A stretch of DNA of 64,000 nt from Leucaena leucocephala (Eukaryota; Streptophyta; Magnoliopsida; Fabales; Fabaceae). A program made the position numbers and the translations under genes. Numbering within the stretch: position 1 is the stretch's first letter; each line of letters starts with the position of its first letter. The notes beneath the pieces were generated by a model, which was not told the origin of the DNA, searched no databases, and saw only the letters and a program-made list of their open reading frames with translations. Of this stretch, positions 10,208 to 22,689 are shown piece after piece. Where the stretch lies: positions 15,765,891-15,829,890 of the forward strand of contig CM073544.1 in assembly GCA_037074615.1 (NCBI GenBank), read 5' to 3'.

Positions 10208-12427
10208 AAATTATGATTAGCAAGATGGAAACAGGCCCAGCCATCTAAAATGGAATTATATTGTTTGCGTGTTTACAAGGAAGAGAATAATACCTGAATA
10301 AGTGTTTCGTCCTCCGCAAGGTGCACTAGTACAGGAAATTACCGACTCATAAAGCTTTCTTGCAGCACGTATAAACCATTTTAAATCTTTCTTCAGACCA
10401 ACAACTATAACCGCAAACCTCAAAACTCAAGTACATATTTCCTCAAACTAAAATATCCCCACCCCCTCACCTACTATTTCTTCCTGTGTATCAGTATTTT
10501 TACTAAACTTCGAATCTTTAAAGCAATAATAAGATTTGGTGTATGATTTGCTCCTGAAACATGGGCGCGCCAAAAAGTTGATCGAAGAAAACATCAAGGT
10601 TTTGCATAAACTCTGCCAAGTATCCGAGACCGCGAATTGAATAGACCTGGGTGAAACCAGAGCAATGAAATCTCCTCTTGTCAATGTTTCCACTAGATTC
10701 AAAAGGAAACGAGAAAGAATACACCATAGGCAATGGCATAAACTAGAAAATCGAAAAAGGAAACAAAAACTTTATCATGATCTTTTTCAACTGGAAAACG
10801 GATGCATTACTTACAAGACCGATATCCTCACAACAAACAAGAAAATCTCAAGGAGAAAATTGTAACGAAAAAGATAACACTGCACTGAATCCTCATTAAA
10901 TTGATCAAAAACGTTATTAATTAGAATCATTTGAGCATATGAAGGAATAATCTTTAAGAATCAAAATTGAAAAAAAAAAATCCAAAATGCCATTAACAAT
11001 TTTGCTGAAGCTAGTTCACTCTCATATGGATAGATAATGTATAGTCTTGAGCAATTACAGAAAAATTGTACCCAAAAGCTACAGCCTATCGCAGAGAAGC
11101 AAGGGCAAGAAGCCATGGTAATCCAATAAAAAAGAGGGGGCAAAAAGATGAATATCTTATAAGGTATGAAAGGGGTGAATAAGTATCCCAGAATGTCCCA
11201 ACAAAATGTTGCCAACAACACAAGCAACTCGTGTTCATTCCAAAAGCCCCACCCACCTCAGGGTGTTGAAGTGCCGCATATTACTTGACTCCCACAATGA
11301 ATAAGCCTCACATCATATTCCTATATCTTGGAGATGAATTTTGAGCACAACCAACTACTGAAGAGATCTTGAGAAATCTATCTGTGGTCATTGAGTGGTA
11401 AAATCAAATATATTTGTTCATCAATATAATACAGTCTATCACAAAGAACAGAGACTCGGCAATTGTTCCCATTATTGTCTTAGCCTAAATTTCACGTTCC
11501 ATGTAATGCGCGCAAAATCATAGCGCAGAAAATCATCCCCATACATATAGTTATAAAGCTGAAGATATATAATTCATATTTCCCATGCATCAATTAATTA
11601 TGCTTCTGCTTCCAAACAAAATGTAAAGCAGATAAAGTGCAATTACCTTGTGAAAGACATAATCAAGATCATGGAAACCGAACTACTTCAAGTCTTCAAC
11701 CTCCAAAAGAAAAGGTCCTTCAGCTACAAAATTTTCCAGTCTCAAGAGGTTGAATAACAACAATGTTATAACAGCATACTCCCAATTGGCAACACAAAGC
11801 CAACAAGAAATACCCAGAGGCTTTCAGTGCCTGGTATACAACAATATGCTTGGAAGCCGTAATATGCTAGTTCCCCTTCTTTGCTACACAGCCCTCATGT
11901 GCGACATGGCTCTTTCTCCTGATTACCTGTCCAGAGATGGAACTTCAGTTTCACCACCAAAATCTAAAAGGCGTTAATACAAGAGACCCCCCCACCCCCA
12001 ACCCCCACAAAAAGAAAATGAGAAAGGAACCCTGTACCTGTATTTGTCATGGTCCATTAGTCTTCATGAAATCTTAACTGAGTAGCAATAAAGGCTACCC
12101 AGTATGGTCAAATATTGTCAGAAAACTTGAATAGAACTGTTCTACTAATTTATAGAGAAAAGTAGAAAGCAAGTAATTCAAATGTGTAATTGCTTTAGCG
12201 CACGCACAGTAGATCTATATTAAATATATTTGAATGTTTAAACTTCTTTATCGTCAGTGTAGATGAATATCAAAGAAAACAAGCATCACAATTCAGCAGA
12301 ACTAGATGATCTAGACTGATATGTTGTACTTCTCAGACATCATGAAAAACATAACACATCACAAAGATACCACCCTTGAAAAAAGGTGGGGGAGTAGGAA
12401 CCAAGTATTTCTAAAACCATTGATGCT
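10208..12427. other. intergenic, no recognisable gene
   Basis: This lies between the peroxidase stop (plus) and the RabGAP stop (minus), so the two genes converge and both 3' UTRs fall here. A minus-strand open frame at 10518-10739 has no recognisable homology and no splice context. The rest is short frames and AT-rich DNA. Confidence 0.45.
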
Positions 12428-15400
12428 CTATCTAATAACTACCTGATAACAGAAGGTAACTAATTTAACATCTACCTTGTACAAATATTTTTTACGAAGT
12501 TTGATTGCCATCCGTATAGCACTTTTGACATTGATCTTCAACATCTTGTCATTGAACATCTGCAGAATGTAAACTAGCAATGTGATTGAAAAGGTCCAAT
12601 AATCCCTCAGCTGTTCATGTGTATTCTTCTAATCAAGTATTAAAAAAATTGTGGCAAGTAAGAGTTTAGACAAGAGGAAAAGCCCTGATACAGGTTAAAT
12701 TGATGAAATCTCCACATAAGATGTGACATTGAAGATTGAGACTCCAAGTGAGATCAAAGACCGGCAAAGAAAAGCTGTTATAGAGGTTCAGTGCATGATG
12801 ACAGAGAAGTTCAGTGGGGAACCATCATCATGGGCAAAGGCGAGAAGGAGGTTTGCGCTTTCCTCTAGAGATGACCCTCCCATAGGATGGCTTTTTCAGG
12901 TGGGAGGTATTTTATTAATAATGGAGTAGAAGATGAAAAACTGCAAGCAGATTCTATCAGCTTGGGAGGGAAATGATGGGCCTGAGAATGCTAGGCCCAT
13001 GAGAGTTTGGGTTTGTTAGAGAAGGATTAAGGGAAGCAGGAACAAAAATAGCTAGTAACTAGCAACGAGGTGGTAAGGGAGGCATGGGAGGAAATATCTA
13101 GCATGACTAACTAGGGAATTGAAATGGTGAGCTGGAAGAAGGGGGGGTCATTGCTGTGAGTATATTGAGTGCACGGGAGCCGCAGGGGCAGCTAGGAAAG
13201 CTTTGATCTGGGTGGAGAATCTCTAGCCTACTGGAGGATCTTTGTTACCTTTATGCACTTTTCTTTATTTTTATCTTCTTTTCATTGTAAATCAGCGGAG
13301 TCTTCCATTTTTTCTACCTCCCTTTCTCTGTTTAGGGAGGAGAAAACCCCTGCTCTTGCATATAAATAATACAAGAGTTTTCCACCAAATCCATCACTAT
13401 ACTATCCACTTCAGACTTCCAGATCACATCATAATCTAGGCTAGGTACCCAATCACCGGAAACCATAAATATGGAGCACAAAAATAATTTCATAGTAAAA
13501 TTATTATAATTATTATATCAACAAAAATCTAAAATGCAACAGAATGCACCTTGCCTTAATCATATCATCAAAGGAATGAGTTTCTCGAATAATCTTCTGC
13601 CTATTTATAATTAGAATTGCCGCAACACAAAAAATGGGCAACTCCTCATTTTCCATGATTTGACTGCAAGCCAGCCTTTCCGCTGCAATCATTTTCGCTA
13701 TTATTTGATTGTGAACCACTCCTCACACCATCATTGGTATTAGCAAGTTCTCCTTTTATTTCATGTCCCGAGTCCTCAGGAAGTTTTATCACTAAAGCTT
13801 CCAGACATTTCCCTTTCAAATCATGCACCAAGGATTCATCAAAATCAGCTGCCCACATCATCTGCATTAAACACATAGTGACCATGTATTGACAAAACAA
13901 GCTAACATGGAGCATTCGGTAAGTAAATGGGAGTATGACACAAGGTATATCTATTTCTGAATTACCATAACATTATTGTAAGATTTTATACCATAAAACT
14001 TCAAAATCAATAGTATAAATCCCCCTAAAAGAGCAATGCCTCATTGATTACCCTGGAAAATCATAGATTTTCTTTTCAAGACAGTAAACTTAAAACTTAA
14101 TAAGATATGGGTGGGTGAATCCCTTCACTTGACTTATTGTACTAGAAGTAATCAACCAATCTCCCTCAAAGCAAATAGTGATGTTTGCATATATACAGCA
14201 AAAAATAAGCCTAAACTAGGAGTGAAGTTCACTATTCCAAGATTAAATGTTAAAATTTAGAATTTAATTGGTGTTCTCAAAGAAAACAAAAAAGATACTT
14301 AAGCGGGAGGAAATACTGGAAGCATGGAGCACGAACCTCCCACATTGAAAGAGCCTCATTAAAAGACAACTCTCGCCGAAAGAGAACTAGCAGCATAGGA
14401 AATGCAAAATGCAGGCTCTCAGCACCAATTCTTGACAGATGGGCAAATATTTCCCTATCTATCAGTTCAAGAACATGCCACAATGCTTGCAACTGCCTCA
14501 TCACCCCAGTTGGCCCTTCCATTTGAAAATTTTCTCGCTGTAAGTTTCAAAGAAAATAAGTCCATCACTAAAAACAAAACTGCATTTTTACAATATAATA
14601 GCCAAATTTGAAGATACCATTCTCCTTATGAGCATCTCAAAGCACCAAAATGCATCAGCATCGTCCTCAAAGAGAACAACAAAAGGAGACAGCAAATCAC
14701 TCATACCTAACATCCATAGAAAAAGGAGTGTGAAATTTAGCATTTAAGGTCAGTATAAGAGATTTTAAAATGATTTTTCTACAAAAAAAATCTGAAATAA
14801 GTCAAGAAACTCCCAGGAAAAACATAACCTTGACAATAGCCAGTTGCAGGATCAACCCATGCATAGGCAGCAAGAATATCAGACATTCTTGCTAAATTTC
14901 TTGAGTCCCCGTAGAATTCAAGATGACAATCCGTCCTCACAACATCAACAACTGAAATAAAACAATGTTTTCAACTATAAAGATTAACTACAGGAAAATG
15001 TGTATATATATAGTCATGAGATAGAAAGAAGAAAACACCCTCTGTCATGCTACTGGGGAAGAGAATATGCTTATTAATTAAGATACCTATCCTATGCAAT
15101 GTCCAAAGCCATTCTGAAACTCTATCTTCATTGGCAGGCCTTTCTTGAGATATTGAAGTTCTTATCATTGCTGGTTGAGGAACATCCACTATTCTTAGTT
15201 GATTTACCATTTGTGCTTCATTAGCTGAATTATTAGCCAGTACTTCTGGTTCATGCTCATCAGGAGAAAAAATTCCAATTTCAGAGTCTACTGGATGAAA
15301 GGCCGGAAACAGTTGTTTCATTTGACTCAATAACTAGGTCCACATTATTACTAATTTCAAAGCTATGCATTCTGTCGTCTTCAAATTTTGAATTATGTTG

Positions 15401-17720
15401 TACAGAAAAATTAACATTATGTTCCATGCATGATAGGTTGTCTTCCCCACTCTTCTCGAACAGATTAGTGACCGGTAAAGGAGGAAAATCTAAATAGTTG
15501 TCAGTCATGAAAAATGACTCATGCGCTTCTTCACCTAACTTCATAGAATTGTCATGTGCTGAACCATCTACGCTAGCTCTCAAACTGACAAGATCAACCC
15601 AATCACTGGAGGTTTCCTGTTGCCTTGCATTTTTTGCATCTGTATATGTATCTCCTCTATCACAACATTTTCCTCCTTCGAAATTATTATCATTGGCAGT
15701 TGATATTTCTACTTGAGCTTTCATTTTCCAATCATCTCTGGATGATGTCCTCATATCCATGACTTTGGATCCAACAATATAGGCCAGTGATCCAGTTCCA
15801 ACACTTGAATGCATTGTTTGGCACAGGGTAATCAGGTCCCCATAACGCTCCCTGCACAAAAAGTTCAGCATGGATGTTTATATTTACATATATAGTAATA
15901 TATTCCAGAACCAGGGTAGGATACTACACCAGCAGAAACATATCGTGTCTGTCTCCATTGAATGCCAAATCCATTTAAAAATCATATTTACAATTATGGA
16001 CACAGATAATCACTAAAACCAGAAAAATCTAGCAGCAGTACCCAAGCAATTTTTAGCCCTCTATACACCAACAGATATTCAAAACAACAAGTCAGCCCCA
16101 TGGGTACCATAGGTTTTATTTAAAAATTGCAATTCTTACATGAATTGATATACATCCACAAGCATAATATTGGGCTATAATTATATATTTGTATGAGAGA
16201 AATATTTGATTCAGCAAGTCATAGTGGTAGCTCCTGAAACATAAAAAAGGTAAAAAAAATTTGGCTAAAGAACATGTGTTGAATGCACTGGGAGTAAAAC
16301 AGACATGATTAAGATCCTGCAAAAAGAGAAGGACCACACAAACCTCCTAGCTTCTCTCAACCTTCTTCGATACTCAGCAGTACTGCCCAGAGCATAGCAA
16401 CCTAGTAAAAACTCCCAAATCTCAGGCCTTATCGATGGAGTTATGCCCTAACACAGAGGGAAACAACTGAACTCAATCAGGAAGGTGTCAATATTTGCTA
16501 CATTTGTTAAAGTTTCACAAGGATGTCTTTAGAATGGCAAATATTCACATGTTTGGTGACTTAAGTGAAGATATGTAATTTTATACATAATGAAAGATTA
16601 ATTATTAAAATAATCTAAAATGGATAAGTGGACAGAGACTCTGCATATTCAGAACACAATGTGTGAACATGAAAGTGTGTGTGCCTGATTGAATGATCCA
16701 GAAAAATAAAAGATTCAGCTTGTGTAATTGATAGATAAAAAGATGGATGTAAACCTCAGAAACAATATGAGAAAATCAATGACAACCTAAGATTCAGCAG
16801 GCTAATTTTGAGTGTATAACATGCTCAAAGTCTACTGATACCTCTTACTAGGCATCGCTAAAATACCCATACCTTAATTTAATCACAAGAGAAGAAGAAT
16901 GGCAGTGTGAACAACATACCCCTAAAACTATCAACTTGAGAGCCTTCTGAAAACCAAACAACTTTCCTTCACTATCAAATGTAGTCTGCCACTTATCTGG
17001 CTTAAGCATTCTGTTTACCTGCTCCACACAGATTAAACAAGTGATTTTATATATCAGATAAGAAAATGCAGTAGTAATGATGATAGATAAAGAAGAATAT
17101 CATTTAGTTTCTATTAGAAACAAGAATCCTCTATGTCTGGATCAAAAGATGAAAGACTAGAGGAAAACGAAGTCTCCCTCAGATGACCAATGCCTGAATA
17201 CAAAACTAAGAGGAATCTGCAATCTGCAATAGCATTAATTAACGAAACATGGTGCAAGAAAGAAGCTACGCAGTCCTCAATATTCCTCTTCAAAGATCAC
17301 AGTAATGCCAATTGGCACTATAGTTCCAGCGCTTGATTAATTGATGAATCCACTTAATCAACAGAAGAATCTTTAAGCACATTCTCCATAGTTCGTGTTA
17401 CACAAAAATTTCCTACTATAAAATCCAAAAGAACCTGGCTTCAAATCCTGGAGTGTCCTTGTGTTGATTCAACATGGAAAACCAATTGTGCGGAAAATAA
17501 CAAAATGCAGTCAAATAACAGTGGTTGAGACTTGAGAATTGACTCTACCGTGTTGTGAATAATCACAAGTTAACAAGGAAGCGAATGTAAAAAATAACAT
17601 ATAAACCCAGTAACGTCCATGGTTTGGTAATCTTACAATTATAACAACCTTTGCAGGCGACTGAAAGAGACAAGGATTCCCAATGTCGCGCAAGATGGAA
17701 CTCACGTTTTGCAAATTCAT
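12428..17720 (-). CDS. Gyp1-like TBC-domain Rab GTPase-activating protein, two +1 frame breaks
   Basis: Nine exons on the minus strand are 17720-17637, 17018-16920, 16447-16344, 15851-15087, 14951-14829, 14706-14618, 14537-14337, 13861-13555 and 12559-12428. Ignoring one extra base in exon 4 and one in exon 8 they encode about 633 aa. N-terminal MLKPDKWQTTFDSEGK and PSIRPEIWEFLLGCYALG begin the TBC domain. A long acidic linker in exon 4 precedes the catalytic arginine finger IVVDVVR (exon 4/5 junction), the glutamine finger TGYCQG, and the helices QALWHVLELIDREIFAHL and LHFAFPMLLVLFRRELSF. The product should speed GTP hydrolysis by Rab/Ypt proteins in vesicle traffic. The frame changes near 15316-15320 and at the T-run 13649-13652 (both +1). 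Intron 8 starts with GC. Every other splice site and both catalytic fingers are kept, so this is either a recent pseudogene or carries base errors. Confidence 0.75.
12721..13440 (+). repeat. possible LTR-like insertion inside RabGAP intron 8
   Basis: This roughly 700-bp block in the last intron of the RabGAP gene is less AT-rich than its surroundings. It contains a TATA-like GCATATAAATAAT near 13350 and pyrimidine-rich sequence before it, as in a retrotransposon LTR. Clear ends, primer-binding site or duplications were not found, so the assignment is weak. Confidence 0.25.
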
Positions 17721-20640
17721 TGTCCCAGCTCTTCCACAACTCCCTTGTTTACTCTCCCCGATACAATACATCACAATCCACAGAACCCCCCCCCCTTCCC
17801 TCTCGCCTTCTCACCAAGCTCTACCACATTGCCACAACGTGCCAAGTCAGAAATGCAGGCAATTATACGATAAAATCGCAGAAGCACCTGAATTCGGTGT
17901 TAATAGCCAAAAGAAATTCCTTGATTTCGATAAACGGATAAGTAGAGCAAGAACCCGATAGCTTTATTTTGCAGGGTGAGCAGGGATATTTATTTCTTTG
18001 TATCGAACGAACAAGGGGAGAACGTCCACGATTAGTCAAATTTTGTCCAGAAACGAGCAGTACACAGAATGTGAATATGCATGGAATTTCTCAAGTTAAC
18101 AAAACTATGGAAAAAATGCAGGATATTGGAGATATGAATTCCTAATTCCTAATCTAAATGGAAACAGCGGAAATGAAACGACGATTTAACGATCGTCAAT
18201 GAGCATTGACATAACTGGAAGCATTCAAATATATACGAACATATTAACATGACAGTTTAGTGGAGTAAATATCAAAGAGGAGAAGGAAATGGTGGGCTGC
18301 AATGCCTCAATAGTGCGATAGATGACGTAAGATCTTTGAAAACAGGAGACAGACGGGTTGTGGAGGAGCTTCTCCGTGCCTCTGTCGCCATTTGTACACA
18401 GAACAGAAGACCGTTTCTTTCCTTTTATTTAATTTATTTTTTTTAAAAAATAACAAAACTCATGAGAAGCGCTGCTAAATGCTAATGGCTTGGAGAAAAA
18501 TTAATTGGAAAAATGATCATTTGATTGGTTTACGCTAATTCAGTATCCAGTAGTCTTAAAAATTTTCATCTTACCCTATAATATCACATGATCATATTAG
18601 TTAAATCCCAATGGCATAGTAGAAACAACTAATAATTCCTACTTATTGTTTATACCTAAAGCTTATTGAAGATCTCTGTAAAATACTCCTCTATATCTTA
18701 ATATATAATATATTTAACTAATTTTATTATATTAAAAAAATTAATTAAATTGATTAGTGTAGTATATTTTTTTAAAATATTTTAATCATCTTTTTTAACT
18801 CATTCCCTCTCTTACTTAGTTATTATTGAGAGAGTATTAATAGAAATAATTTAAAAATAAGTTAATAAATATAAAAAATAACTCTTATATTTAGAATTAA
18901 AATTTTAACTATATCTTATAAAAAGTATTGGAGGAGCAGTCTTTATTGTATATATTTATCTTAAAAATTACAAGAAAGTAACGGGTTGAGTGTTGAGTGT
19001 TGAGTGTTGCGAGCCTTAGTTACCTGATCCATTATCATCCAACATGTTTATATGCTACAGTTATGAGATTAAATTAGATAAGTTGCGTATGATTTATGAG
19101 GATTAAGCTAGGTAAGAGTACTCTACGAATTAGCAAGATGGATGAAATCTTTAAGAAAAAAATTAATATTTAGTTCTTATGATTATACTCCAGTCTTTAA
19201 TATAAAAAGTAGTTAATTTTTTTAAATATGTTAAAAAGTTAAATATTAAATTAGTTGATTATAATTAATATAAGATATAATTGACTAATTTAAATATATT
19301 AAAAAGTATATAATATGAATTCGTCTTGAGAATTAGATTTTATAATAATTAACTAATTTATTTAATTTTTTTTAATTTATCCAAAAAAAATTAATTTACT
19401 TTTATATTAAATTAAACGGCGGAGGAAGGTAGTATCAATTTTTGATTTAGGAAAATTAAATGATTAATAAAAGCTCAGGGATTGAAGTAGGCCAAGATGG
19501 AGCAGGGGGGATAGCAAGCCGAACCAGGTTGAGGAAAACTCTGAAACCATCTCTGATGTCTCACTCAAAAGAGCTCAATCACAGATCACAATGCCAAGAA
19601 TATCATTAGGGAAGGGGAAGCCATCATCTGGACACAGCTGGAGTTGTTCTTTTCTTTTCTTAACTATAATTACGCATAATTGCACGGATAAGTTTGCTTG
19701 TCTTGTCTCTTCAATTTTTAGGAGGGAACAGAACGAGTGTACTTAGGCTATATTATATTACTCAAATAGCTCTGCTCTTAGTTACGTTATATTGCTTTGC
19801 ACGCACGCACGCACACGCCCCTTGACGATGATAAGAGTTAAACGTGCAAATATTTAATTCCCATTTTCACGTCTAATCAGCGACATGCTGTTGTTAATGC
19901 ACTCCGACAACTTCATGAGAGTTTTATTCTGCTGCATTGTTCAAGGCTATCAGCGAGAGAGAATGTTACATCCAGGACAAAACATGAGAGTACTTAGCTA
20001 TTCTGTCAACTTATACCCTTTGTTTCGTTGCTAGTTTAAAACATGAGACACAATGATTACTAATTATAAATAATGCGATGTTTTTATAATTTTATAAAAA
20101 CAAGATAATGTCCCTTCCAAATAAGGAAAAGGCCTGAAAACTAATGACCCAACATCTTTTATATGTGTGTGTGTGTGTGTGTGGTTTTCACGAATAATTT
20201 GTCAATATGTTGGGAGTTTTTAGGTGAAATAGACAACAAACTTTCCCTTATTCGATTTAGTAAATAAATTTAGTTAGAGTTTGCTAAGGAGGGAAATTAA
20301 AGTGATTGCGATAATTATGTCCACATAATATTTTTCTAATATTCATACTAAAGAATTTTTCAACAGAGTTAATAGCCCCGCCTTATTACTACACGAGCTA
20401 ACTTCCAATAAAGAGGTACCTTGTGTGAAATATGGCGAAACATCTGAATTATGCAATAGAACTCAATTGCATATCATCTATCTTAGTAAAATAGTCATTG
20501 AAGTGATCACGTTGAATGGATCACTGGTAAATCAGATGGTACTAATTCATAAGATAAACATGAATCTTTCTAAGAGAGTATATGCTATTTTGCGTGTAAA
20601 GAAGACAATTTTCAATCTGTCATAACCTTAAACACGCCTT
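17721..20640. other. AT-rich intergenic DNA
   Basis: The first few hundred bases should hold the RabGAP promoter and 5' UTR. Beyond about 18.4 kb the sequence is strongly AT-rich with runs of T and A. A triplicated GAGTGTT motif lies near 18985 and an ACGC microsatellite near 19801-19816. No gene or RNA was recognised. Confidence 0.5.
20164..20183. repeat. (TG)10 microsatellite
   Basis: Ten TG units in uninterrupted order are visible in an otherwise AT-rich intergenic stretch. Confidence 0.9.
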
Positions 20641-20970
20641 AGTGCTTGTTTGAAAACTTTTTAAATCAAAATTTTAAAAAGATTTATAGCCTAAATTTTA
20701 ATTTTAATTTTTTTAAAAAAAAAATATCTCCAAAAGAGCTTTTAGACCAAATTATAGTTTAAAACTAAAATTTTAGATAAGTTACTGATACTAACTTTTG
20801 GAACAATAGTAAAAGAGCTTATGAACTACCTAATTACTATTTTACCCATATTTTTTCTTATACCCCCTCTCCTCTCCTCGCTTTTCTCTCATATTTTTAA
20901 TAAAATCATACCATTTATCGTAATTTGCCAATCACAAAAGTCCTTCTGGTAATAACTATCCAAACACTCG
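20641..20970 (+). mobile_element. MITE-like element, copy A
   Basis: It begins GTGCTTGTTTG and ends CCAAACACTCG, a short imperfect inverted repeat. It shares with the 55.3-55.9 kb element (read on the opposite strand) the block AATTACTATTnTACCC, then ATTTTTTCTTATACCCCCTC and a CT-rich tract. The stretches ATCATACC, AATTTnCCAAT and ATCCAAACA follow in the same order. The collinear match across about 330 bp identifies a family of non-autonomous DNA transposons. It codes for nothing. Confidence 0.65.
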
Positions 20971-21959
20971 TTTATTGAAAACTATTTTTTTTCCATAAAC
21001 TCTTCTTCAAAAGCCATTTTTCAAAAATTGTCCAAAATTTTTTTTTTCATAAGTCATTTTCTAAAATCCTATACTGTTTTCATTTATGATAAGTTATATA
21101 TGGTTTTACCAGGAGTTCAAAGTATTGAAGAATGGGAGATTCCACTACATATTGATGATAATCTACCTAAAATAACAACCTCAAATGTTGTTTACATTGA
21201 GATATTTCAGATCTTATAGGCGTGAACTAGTTGACTCTTTACGTAGGCAGTCGTTTCCAACGTAACGTAACTAGCTTTTATTGTAACTTTGAATATGTAA
21301 ATGTTATTGGTATTTGGTTGCACTTGCACGAATTTATTATTTATGTCGTTGGTAATTTCATAACATGAAATTAAGAAAGATCAGACACAAGAAGCATGGG
21401 CAGCATGGAGATCAAAAATAGAAACCTTTAACGAAGTCCAGCAATGTTCTTTGCATACGTAGTGAAATACAGTAATAAATTGGCTCATGGTTTTTCGCCC
21501 TTGTCCTCGTTTAGTTGTGGTGTTTGTCTTATGTTTTCACGAGTCTTGCTGTATATTTATGGTTTACTTTAACTGGATTGGGTCTCGTCATATTGTTGAG
21601 TGCTCAATCTTTGTGTATCATTGTACATTTTAAACTTGTTTTAGTAAATTGTCTTCTTATACAAAAAAAAAAAGTAATCAGTTATATTAAAAGGGTGTCT
21701 GAGATCTTTTAAAATTATCACTTTTGTGCTTCATGAGACAAAATTCTTCTCATATATTTATTAAGGATAGTGTAAAATTATTTAAAACAAGATACTAATC
21801 TAAACCCCCATTAAATATGTGTGTGTATATATATATTTGATTCAATAGGCTGCATGTATTCTATAAATAAATAGTCCGCACAACAAAAGTTAAAATATTT
21901 TTGTCTAACTTTTTAGGTTGTTTTCACCATTACACATATCGGGGGCAAGACCTCAACAA
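20971..21959. other. AT-rich intergenic DNA between MITE A and the pararetrovirus relic
   Basis: No recognisable gene, RNA or repeat boundary. Short open frames at 21028 and 21515 have no identifiable family. Confidence 0.4.
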
Positions 21960-22640
21960 ATCCAAACCATTTAATGTCCAATTTGATCCCACGAGATATA
22001 ACTATTGGAATTATGTTGATGCCTAGTATCATACATTTTGATACTAAAATAAATATATCCGCCACACTTAGTTCCTTTATTTTGACAACAACAAAAAATT
22101 AACCTATAATTTTTCTCAATAGTTTATTAAGTGGTGGGAATTCTTTGGCCCAATACAAGAAATCTTTCTACCAACATTCAAACAAGGGTTGTCATGTTTC
22201 CAATCTCATGTTAACCTTTCAGAAAGTCATCTACCATTATCCCTTCATTAATGTTCCAAACAATGCATCTCTTGGATTTTTGCTTGGCATTATAGGTACA
22301 ACGAAGTTGCCAATGGTTACCCTATTCTTCAAAGAGTCCCATATATGAGATGGTATGCAAACTTTCTAGATCATCGGGGTAACATCAATGTTGTCAAATG
22401 ATGGCTCAAAGATAAACCTTAGTAGCTGTTAATCATAGAAACCAGTAAATTTCTGAATCAGAAGAGCCAAATTCATGCCATCCTTACTGGTGTGTTTGAT
22501 AAGCAATTATATATTAACCGTTTCGAGCAAGCACTCCTATTACTTGAAAAGGAGCAAAGACCATCCTCATCAACCTCATCCATAGACATTAACCTTGAAG
22601 ACTATATGCTCAAAAAAAAAATGAAGATGATTGTCATTGC
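21960..22640 (+). mobile_element. endogenous pararetrovirus-like coding relic, plus-strand fragment
   Basis: In one reading direction the plus strand shows a decayed polyprotein: RYNYWNYVDA near 22000, FIKWWEFFG near 22130, then ALLLLEKEQRPSSS near 22530. It is interrupted by many stop codons and frame changes. Several stops are TAG or TGA where TGG would be expected, the usual C-to-T decay. The aromatic-rich motifs resemble a protein segment found with plant-genome pararetrovirus-type polyproteins; that link is from memory. The relic is non-functional. Confidence 0.5.
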
Positions 22641-22689
22641 ATTAACCTAACTGAAGACTAAAAAAAAATACAAACTATTCTCCGTTCTT

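Noticed and set aside
10518..10739. minus-strand open frame that looks protein-like
   Set aside because: No family recognised, no splice partners found, and it lies between two convergent genes; kept only as a note.
12723..12929. plus-strand open frame in the RabGAP intron
   Set aside because: No recognisable homology; it lies in the possible LTR-like block.
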